NCBI GenBank assembly: GCA_023248785.1
Contig: JAHFDX010000094.1
Coordinates: 1 to 8,928, forward strand
DNA: 8,928 bases
Source of the DNA: Myxococcales bacterium
GTDB lineage: Bacteria > Myxococcota_A > Polyangia > Polyangiales > Polyangiaceae
Direction: 5' to 3'
In this document: piece by piece, positions 1 through 5,692 of the stretch
Position numbering within the stretch: position 1 is the stretch's first letter
How the letters are laid out: every line of letters starts with the position of its first letter
The notes under the pieces: generated by a model
Database searches by the model: none
The model's input: only the letters and a program-made list of their open reading frames with translations
Told to the model about the DNA's origin: nothing
Position numbers and translations under genes: made by a program

Positions 1-293
1 AAGCGGAGAGTCCGTGGATTGTCCGCTTGTCCGATAGCGAAGGGGCGGAGATAAAGCCCACGTCCATTGAACGGGTCTCCAAAATTACTCCGCGTGAGCG
101 TCGTTATTATCCTTACTCGTCGTTGTGGCGGCAGGTGTTTCACATCACGTTTCCGCGGGTCGATGAGCAAGGCAAGCCTACACTTCATCGAGATACGAAA
201 TGGCTCGCGTTGCGGTTTTCGGGCGTCGGTGGCACCCAAGAACTTCACTGGGACTTGTCGCGCGCTGCACCTTCGACACCTGCGCAACGCTAG
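1..293 (+). CDS. C-terminal end of an unrecognised protein (5' end outside the window)
   Basis: The reading frame is open from the first complete codon (base 3) to a TAG at 291-293, so this is the tail of a longer gene. A TTG at 27 could be read as a start, but the frame upstream of it is equally open, and the coding-like sequence before it (ESPWIVRLSDSEG) argues for continuation. About 97 residues are visible. The last half alternates hydrophobic and polar residues (WRQVFHITFPRVDEQGKPTL, then KWLALRFSGVGG and ELHWDL), which suggests a beta-rich C-terminal domain, followed by a short Pro/Ala/Ser tail. I do not recognise the family. The gene converges on the minus-strand cluster with only 8 bp between the two stop codons, so any terminators must lie inside the coding ends. 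Confidence is good that it is coding and low for any function. Confidence 0.72.
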   Translation, partial: AESPWIVRLSDSEGAEIKPTSIERVSKITPRERRYYPYSSLWRQVFHITFPRVDEQGKPTLHRDTKWLALRFSGVGGTQELHWDLSRAAPSTPAQR

Positions 294-301
294 ATTCCTT
301 A

Positions 302-1351
302 TTAGCCAAGTTCCGACAACACTTCGAGCAATGACGGCACGGTAAGGATGAGTTCTTGCGCGACCGCCCGCGGTGCAACGTAAACAATCGCGCCGCTCGA
401 ACCGGCGGTAACGCGCGTCGGGGATGGTGAGGGTGCGAGTGCAAGTTGCGGAAGGACCACGTCGCCAGGAGACAACGTGGCGTCATTCGAGCCGAGCTTT
501 GCGGCGAGCGTCAGTGAGCCGGTGCCTAGGATCACGAGCCCCCCAAATGACTGACCCAGCTCAACTAAAACGGCGCCCGGTTCGAGCACACGCGGTGAAA
601 GGTGCGAAATTAATTCCGAACGCATCGCCGCGTCGAGCCTGTCACCAAGTACGCTCGATACGAGACCAACAAGCGATTGCCACTGGTCTGATGCGGTTCG
701 CAGGCGACGAAAAATGGTTGGATAATCCGCAAACACGGCGAGGGCCTCACGCTCGTTCCATGACGCAACGGCGGTATCGGGCTCTGTGGCAATGAGGCGA
801 AGAGGAATCGAGGGCGATATGTAACCGCGATTGAGCAAAATCGATCCGCTGTCGAGTCGCTTTGCCAAAGCATCGAGAAACATGGGGCAAAGATCGACAT
901 GGCCGCGAAGCACGAGCGCCAGGCCAAAGGTGCGGAGCTCTTCGTCGGGACCTAGGACATCCACATTGGCTTGACGCGAGAGTTCGTACTTGGCTTCGGT
1001 TGGCAGATCGGCAAGCGCTTCGACGAGCGTCCAGTCGATGCCTCCATGAAGATGCAGTGGCAGCGGTGGCGGCGCATTGACAATCGATGGCATGCTGTCG
1101 GTGAGGCAGATTTCGTGATTCGAAACGGTTTGCCTTACTTCGGAGCGCGACTCGTGTTCGAGCTCTCGGTGGATTGACTGGAGCAGCACTGCACGTTCGG
1201 AGTCGTGTGCCTTCTCTGCCGCGGCAATGGCACGTGCGAGCCATATGAGCGCATCATCGTGATCATCACGACGCCACAACGCCTCAGCGGTTTCGAGAGC
1301 CCAAACGACGTCCTCGCCATCGGTTTCGAGCGAACGTGGGATCGCGGCCAT
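302..1351 (-). CDS. Helical-repeat protein with tandem degenerate cyclic-nucleotide-binding-like domains
   Basis: This is a 349-aa soluble protein with no signal peptide or membrane segment. Residues 10-65 form amphipathic helices resembling a TPR unit (VVWALETAEALWRRDDHDDA, then IWLARAIAAAE), followed by a linker ending in PPPLPLHLH near residue 100. The C-terminal part (about 248-342) has the spacing of a CRP-type beta-roll: LEPGAVLVELGQSFGGLVIL, GTGSLTLAAKL, LSPGDVVLP, then a closing helix. Residues about 113-230 look like an earlier, more diverged copy (ALADLPTEAKYELS, FGLALVLRGHVDL). The FGE...R(A/T)A phosphate-binding cassette that holds cAMP or cGMP is not recognisable in either copy, so nucleotide binding is doubtful and a structural or protein-interaction role is equally likely. 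An in-frame start at 1444 exists but would overlap the upstream gene by 53 nt. The ATG at 1351 leaves a 40-nt gap and begins with a coherent helix. No clear Shine-Dalgarno is seen. It is the last gene of the cluster. Confidence 0.8.
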   Translation of the reverse strand: MAAIPRSLETDGEDVVWALETAEALWRRDDHDDALIWLARAIAAAEKAHDSERAVLLQSIHRELEHESRSEVRQTVSNHEICLTDSMPSIVNAPPPLPLHLHGGIDWTLVEALADLPTEAKYELSRQANVDVLGPDEELRTFGLALVLRGHVDLCPMFLDALAKRLDSGSILLNRGYISPSIPLRLIATEPDTAVASWNEREALAVFADYPTIFRRLRTASDQWQSLVGLVSSVLGDRLDAAMRSELISHLSPRVLEPGAVLVELGQSFGGLVILGTGSLTLAAKLGSNDATLSPGDVVLPQLALAPSPSPTRVTAGSSGAIVYVAPRAVAQELILTVPSLLEVLSELG

Positions 1352-1391
1352 ATTCAATTTGTAGCATCGAGGTGGAGTTTTTCGCCAAGAG

Positions 1392-2639
1392 TCAGCGAAA
1401 GGCGTAGATGCGGCCGTCCTCGCTTGGGACGATGAACGTGCCATCGTCGAGAAGGGTGAGCGGTGCGTCTACATCGGCGCTCGTGTCGAAGCTCCAAACG
1501 ACGTTCCAGCTCGCGTCCAAAATTCGCACGCGGTCATCCTGTGCGCCGAACGCAAACACGCCGTCTTTCGTGGCGAGCGGGCCGCCGTGTACGCCGAATT
1601 CCGCGGCGCTATTTGTGCGCACGATGGCTTCGCGAAGCACCGCGCCCGTGGCTTCGTCAAGCAGCGCCACGCGTGGCCTGGGGCCATAGACGCCAACGCC
1701 AACGTCGCCTGAAGGAGCGACCGTGAGGCCACCGCGCACGAATCCACCGACTCTTTGGCGCCACCGAACTTCTCCCTCCGAAGTGAGCGCGACGACTTCT
1801 CCCGCGTCGGTGCCGACGAAGATGGTGTCATCGAGGCCAATGGCAGGTCCACCTTCAACATCGGTTCCGAGGCCAACTGACCATGCAAGTGTTCCGTCTT
1901 GCTTGAGCGCGTAGACACGATCGTCTTGCGAGCCGAAGACAATGAGTCCACTTCTTGTAAGCGCGGGCGAGGTGAACACTTTGCGCTTCGCGGAAAACGT
2001 CCATTTGACAACGCCGTTCAGATCAACAGCAAAGATTTTGCGTCCTGCAGCAAAAATGATCTTGTTTTGATCTATTTCGACGGCCGACGTATCTGCATCG
2101 GCGTCTGTGTCGAGTTGCCACCGCACCTTGCCTTGCTTTGTTACGGAGATAAATCGATCGGCATCAGTTCCAACATAAAGTTCTCCATCCGAACCTACGA
2201 GCGGGGTGCTGTAGATGCGATCGCCAAGGTCCACTGACCAACGAATTTGGCCTTCACGTGAGATGGCGACGAGCTTGCCCCCGAGCGTGGCGGCATAGAG
2301 TGATTGGCTGTCGAGGGACGCTGTGACTTGCGCGGCGATGGGCGCGCCCAGTTCGAGCGTCCACGCGAGCTTTGGATTTTTTGGGAGCGAACTCGATGTA
2401 CGGTGGCTTCGTTGGGCATCGCCACGTGCCATTCGAGGAGCGGATGCGTGCGTGAGTTCTGGGCGTGCAGGTTTTAGCGGGGCTGCGTACGGACTTGCGC
2501 TTGCTTGAAGTGCGGGGAGCGCACGTGTGAGGGCGGGTGTTGGACGTACGCGGGCGCGTCGCACAGCAAGCACAGCCAACGCAGTGCCGAGGAGGGCGAG
2601 TGGGAGGAGACGGACCCAGGCATAGACGGCGCGCGGCAT
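1392..2639 (-). CDS. Membrane-anchored PQQ-like (BamB-type) beta-propeller protein
   Basis: This is a 415-aa protein. Residues 9-26 (VRLLPLALLGTALAVLAV) form one hydrophobic segment, with no cysteine lipobox, so it is probably a signal anchor with the rest in the periplasm. Residues 27-88 are a Pro/Ala/Arg-rich linker. From about residue 90 the sequence repeats with a period near 40: a small-residue strand of the type (I/L)(Y/F)VGTxxGxVxAL, then xGxVRWxxxLG. Blade tryptophans fall at residues 93, 134, 174, 213, 253, 293 and 382, with a degenerate blade near 334 (VLREAIV), giving eight blades. This is the PQQ-like repeat architecture of propellers such as BamB of outer-membrane assembly, and of many scaffold proteins with no enzymatic activity. 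No quinoprotein dehydrogenase active-site residues were recognised. The ATG at 2639 has only a weak AGG nine bases upstream. The gene lies 54 nt after the FG-GAP gene and 40 nt before the next one. It could be a BamB relative, but the uncleaved-anchor look and neighbours do not establish that. Confidence 0.88.
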   Translation of the reverse strand: MPRAVYAWVRLLPLALLGTALAVLAVRRARVRPTPALTRALPALQASASPYAAPLKPARPELTHASAPRMARGDAQRSHRTSSSLPKNPKLAWTLELGAPIAAQVTASLDSQSLYAATLGGKLVAISREGQIRWSVDLGDRIYSTPLVGSDGELYVGTDADRFISVTKQGKVRWQLDTDADADTSAVEIDQNKIIFAAGRKIFAVDLNGVVKWTFSAKRKVFTSPALTRSGLIVFGSQDDRVYALKQDGTLAWSVGLGTDVEGGPAIGLDDTIFVGTDAGEVVALTSEGEVRWRQRVGGFVRGGLTVAPSGDVGVGVYGPRPRVALLDEATGAVLREAIVRTNSAAEFGVHGGPLATKDGVFAFGAQDDRVRILDASWNVVWSFDTSADVDAPLTLLDDGTFIVPSEDGRIYAFR

Positions 2640-2693
2640 GGGAAAGAGCCTGCAGCGTACCAGGAACTTGGCAGTAGCCGCGCGATGTCCTGG

Positions 2694-5318
2694 CTAGCGC
2701 TCCTTGGTCGCCCTCTCGCATAGATGCGTGCTCGCGGTACCGGTCAACACAAGTTCGGGCGCGCCGTCGAACGCGAAATCCGCCCAGGCAATGGCGGGGT
2801 CCTTGCCCAAAACGTCCTTTCCAAGGGTACAGACGGAAGGCGTGGCGGCTTTCTCGTTCCAGCCTCCTTCCGCATCCCGACAGACCTCCGTAAATTGCAC
2901 GGAGGTGGAATTGTCGACGCTGCAAGTAGCTGTGGCAAGGCTCCAGCAATCCTTTTCCGCAGCCTCTCGCATCGCCAGAGCGGGGAAGTCGCAACCAGAA
3001 TGCGGACCAGGCGTTTCGCTCACGACCCGAACGTCGAAGCACGTGGGGCAACCATGGTTCGTCATCACGGCAAGCACGCTCATTTCTCCATTCTCGATCG
3101 GTCGGCGGAAGACCATCGCGATGGGAGCGCTGCCGTCGTCACTTGCACGCGCGTCACGTTTGTCAGGTCTGGCGAACGCTTTGAGCTTTAAGCCCTCGAG
3201 CGGACCGAGGAGCACAGGGACCACTGGCTGCCCGGGGGTGAACCAATGCGCGGGGGTTTCCGTGATGGCGGTCGTACCGTGGTCGAGAGATAGAATGAGC
3301 CAGCCGGGGGTTTGACCACGCGGCGCAGGGATCATTCGGAGGTTCGGCGATTTGCTTACCCAATCGGTTTTGGTGCACTCAACCTTGGCCTTTGCAAGAC
3401 CCACAGGCCCGCCTGACAGATCCTCAGAAGGCAGGGTGACTTCGAGGGTCGCTAGAAACGCGCCCTGTGTTGCAGCCACCCAGAGGGTGCGGTTGACCTC
3501 AATCGCAGAGATCGCTGTGATGAGAGGGTTTTTTGAGCTGCACGGGATGGCAATCGTAGAACGCGGGACATCCCCATCGACATTGCCGAGGCGGACGATC
3601 TGTTGCGCTTTTCCTGACTGCGCGCGGAGGAGGGCCACTTGGCCGGAACTTCCGATTCGTTGCGCCTTGGGGAGCGCGAGCACTTCTGCAATCGAGGATA
3701 ATTCGCTGGCGAACGTTGTCGGGGTGATCGCCGTTGCACTCGACAAATCGGAGACGTAGGCGAGATCGATACGTTCGCGGCTGGAGTCTCGATAGAGCGC
3801 GACCAGCAGTTCATCGCCCGGCCACGCGTCCATGGCGACGCCGGCGGCACGAAACGGCAGCCCGGTCAGAGATGACGTGACCTCGTCATTCCAGCCTGGA
3901 GAAGAGCGCGAGAAGCGAACGTTGAGGGACTGCTGAGCCATATTCCACGACCATAAGTCAGGTTTTCCGTCCGCATTGGCGTCGCTCAGCGCAACACCGT
4001 TGGTAGGGGTGCCAAACACATTCATCTCCGCACCCATGGACACCATCACATCTCCGAGATCGTCGGGATGCTCCTCGGAAGTGCGGCTCGCGCAGGCCTG
4101 CCACTGCCGTTGTGGGTCATTCATTTGTGGACTCCTGGGCTTCACGTTGCACGTGATCAACTCGGGAAGTCTGTCCCCCTCGACGTCTGCGGCTGCAATC
4201 GCAAACCCTGACACGTCGGACGCACGCGGAGTCGGTTCCCACGAGTCGAAGGTGGGACCTGCCAAAAAGCGAGGTGTTAGAACCGATCCCGAACTCAGCG
4301 TCGACACAACGTCGGTGTGTCCATCGCCGTTGAGATCCACACTGAACAATGCGTGAATGTCGTTCGGTGAAATCGATGCGCTGTAGGCACGTTCGAGATC
4401 CGGAAGGCGGATGGCGTCGACAACTTTTACGCTCCAGGTGTCGCACGGCATTTGCCTCGGCCGAAACAGTGAAAAATGATTGCCGTCCGCGATCACGATT
4501 GCCGCACACGCGTCCTTGGGACCGGCGGGCAAAACCGCGGCCTGCCAGGCAGCCGAGGTGCCTGCCAGTTCACCGAGCTGCCATCGGTACGTGGGATCGC
4601 GAGCCGTCTTGTCGAACACTCTCAAACTGTATTTCCCGGACGCACTTGAAACGGTGGCCAAGCGTGTTTCGCCGTTGCTCCAGGGCAAGTTCAGGAGAGT
4701 GCTGTATTCCGCCTCAATCTCATGAGCCACAAGGAGGTCGTTGTTTATCTCGCGGCCTTTCATGCTGAAAAAAAACATGCGGTCATCTCGAGCCACTGCA
4801 AAGCGCTGCTGATCGCTGGCATGCACCGGACTCAGCTGTGTCGCGTGCATGAGAATTTTCTGCACGGAAGAACCCTTGCGATGCACGTCATAGAAGGCAA
4901 TCGTTGCGCTCGAATTACCCGACGTGACCACAGCCAGATCGAGCGTGCCATCCCCGTCGAGATCGCGAGGAAGAAGTCCCTTGCCCGAAATCGCGCGGCC
5001 GCCCGAGAAGGCGAACTCAGTGGCCGTGTACTGATCTTCGAGCTCCTGGCAAACGCCGCTCACGCACGCCCAGTCCTCACTCGGACAGAGTGAGGGGGGT
5101 ACGCACGTGAATCGGCAGGCGTTGACCTTACCCCTCGCGCCGCACTCAATTTTTTGTTCGCGGCCTTTTTTGACCGTAGCATCGCCGATGCTTCTCCCGT
5201 CGCAGTCCTCGCCCTTGTCGATGACGTTGTTGCCGCAAGTCTCGCCGAACCGCTCAAGCATCGCGCACTGTACGCAAAACGACGCAATGATAGTTACGAA
5301 TACAAGCCGCGCACGCAT
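2694..5318 (-). CDS. Exported Myxococcus cysteine-rich repeat / FG-GAP (VCBS-like) propeller protein
   Basis: This is an 874-aa protein. Residues 1-20 are a short signal sequence (two Arg, then LVFVTIIASF). C15 and C18 follow but neither sits in a canonical lipobox, so lipidation is uncertain. Residues 28-90 hold eight cysteines beginning CGNNVIDKGEDCDG, the hallmark of the Myxococcus disulfide-rich repeat. Calcium-loop FG-GAP motifs follow: DLDGDGTLDLAVV (119-131), DLNGDGHTDVV (328-338) and DANADGKPDLW (446-456). Degenerate versions lie at 378-389, 497-507 and 846-857. Together these suggest a beta-propeller of the integrin-alpha/VCBS type. A second cluster of eight cysteines spans 757-867 and includes a CPTC at 757-760; these are probably disulfides of an extracytoplasmic protein. 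Such proteins are commonly surface or adhesion factors, but no ligand or enzyme domain is visible. The ATG at 5318 is chosen because it gives the signal peptide. No good Shine-Dalgarno precedes it. It lies 63 nt after the 91-aa gene. Confidence 0.88.
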   Translation of the reverse strand: MRARLVFVTIIASFCVQCAMLERFGETCGNNVIDKGEDCDGRSIGDATVKKGREQKIECGARGKVNACRFTCVPPSLCPSEDWACVSGVCQELEDQYTATEFAFSGGRAISGKGLLPRDLDGDGTLDLAVVTSGNSSATIAFYDVHRKGSSVQKILMHATQLSPVHASDQQRFAVARDDRMFFFSMKGREINNDLLVAHEIEAEYSTLLNLPWSNGETRLATVSSASGKYSLRVFDKTARDPTYRWQLGELAGTSAAWQAAVLPAGPKDACAAIVIADGNHFSLFRPRQMPCDTWSVKVVDAIRLPDLERAYSASISPNDIHALFSVDLNGDGHTDVVSTLSSGSVLTPRFLAGPTFDSWEPTPRASDVSGFAIAAADVEGDRLPELITCNVKPRSPQMNDPQRQWQACASRTSEEHPDDLGDVMVSMGAEMNVFGTPTNGVALSDANADGKPDLWSWNMAQQSLNVRFSRSSPGWNDEVTSSLTGLPFRAAGVAMDAWPGDELLVALYRDSSRERIDLAYVSDLSSATAITPTTFASELSSIAEVLALPKAQRIGSSGQVALLRAQSGKAQQIVRLGNVDGDVPRSTIAIPCSSKNPLITAISAIEVNRTLWVAATQGAFLATLEVTLPSEDLSGGPVGLAKAKVECTKTDWVSKSPNLRMIPAPRGQTPGWLILSLDHGTTAITETPAHWFTPGQPVVPVLLGPLEGLKLKAFARPDKRDARASDDGSAPIAMVFRRPIENGEMSVLAVMTNHGCPTCFDVRVVSETPGPHSGCDFPALAMREAAEKDCWSLATATCSVDNSTSVQFTEVCRDAEGGWNEKAATPSVCTLGKDVLGKDPAIAWADFAFDGAPELVLTGTASTHLCERATKER

Positions 5319-5381
5319 CGGCGATGAGAATCGCAGTCTCGACGCCTCGAATCAAACAACTCAATCAGGCCAAGGGCAAAC

Positions 5382-5657
5382 TCAGCCCTCGCGGCGAGCT
5401 CGCACACGTGCTTCCGATTCACGCGCGGCGTCGATACCCAAGGCGTGCGGGCGCTCGCTTGGCTTCCTTCGGGCGAGCCAACCGATGAGTGTCAACCCCG
5501 CCGTGCGCGCACACGAAGGCATGGAGGGATCGCGAATCACCCTGGAGATCTCATCGATGAGCTTGGTGCGTTCGGCTTCATCGCCGGTACCCGAATTGTC
5601 AAGCATACTGGTCACGGATGAGTTTAGCGCTGTCTTGGATTCCGTCGAGCAAGGCAT
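5382..5657 (-). CDS. Small hypothetical protein (91 aa) downstream of ftsK
   Basis: This 91-aa frame fills most of the space between ftsK and the FG-GAP gene. Residues 26-65 are predicted helical (EAERTKLIDEISRVIRDP, then ARTAGLTLIGWLARR) and the C-terminus is strongly basic with alternating Glu/Arg. There is no signal peptide, and the one hydrophobic stretch (AGLTLIGWLA) is too short for a confident membrane span. A GTG at 5669 could extend it by four residues. The ATG at 5657 is preferred because GAGGG (5667-5663) sits five bases before it, a good ribosome binding site. Spacing of 35 nt after ftsK and 63 nt before the next start, on the same strand, fits an operon. The opposite strand is also open here, but its protein has no recognisable order. 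I do not recognise the family. The main doubt is whether it is translated at all. Confidence 0.6.
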   Translation of the reverse strand: MPCSTESKTALNSSVTSMLDNSGTGDEAERTKLIDEISRVIRDPSMPSCARTAGLTLIGWLARRKPSERPHALGIDAARESEARVRARREG

Positions 5658-5667
5658 AAAAACCCTC
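5658..5667 (-). promoter_or_regulatory. Ribosome binding site deciding the start of the 91-aa gene
   Basis: Read on the minus strand, the bases are GAGGG followed by five T and then ATG. This is the best Shine-Dalgarno match inside the cluster and favours the ATG at 5657 over the GTG at 5669, which would lie upstream of it. Confidence 0.55.
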
Positions 5668-5692
5668 ACAAATGTCCCATATTTCTAAGAAA

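Noticed and set aside
290..310. Search for a bidirectional terminator between the convergent stops
   Set aside because: The 8-bp gap and its flanks show no stem-loop followed by a T-run on either strand.
2640..2693. CCAGGA...TCCTGG inverted repeat in the gap before the PQQ gene
   Set aside because: The arms are only 6 bp with a 22-nt spacer and no U-tract, too weak to call a terminator or operator.
2254..3051. Minus-strand open frame of 265 codons overlapping the PQQ and FG-GAP gene junction
   Set aside because: It is out of frame with both well-supported genes on the same strand, and its Arg/Cys/His-rich product has no recognisable motif.
5107..5688. Plus-strand open frame of 193 codons across the ftsK/FG-GAP gap
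   Set aside because: Its product is rich in Ser/Arg/Pro without order, it overlaps the signal-peptide end of the FG-GAP gene and all of the 91-aa gene, and no ribosome site was seen. It reads as antisense shadow.
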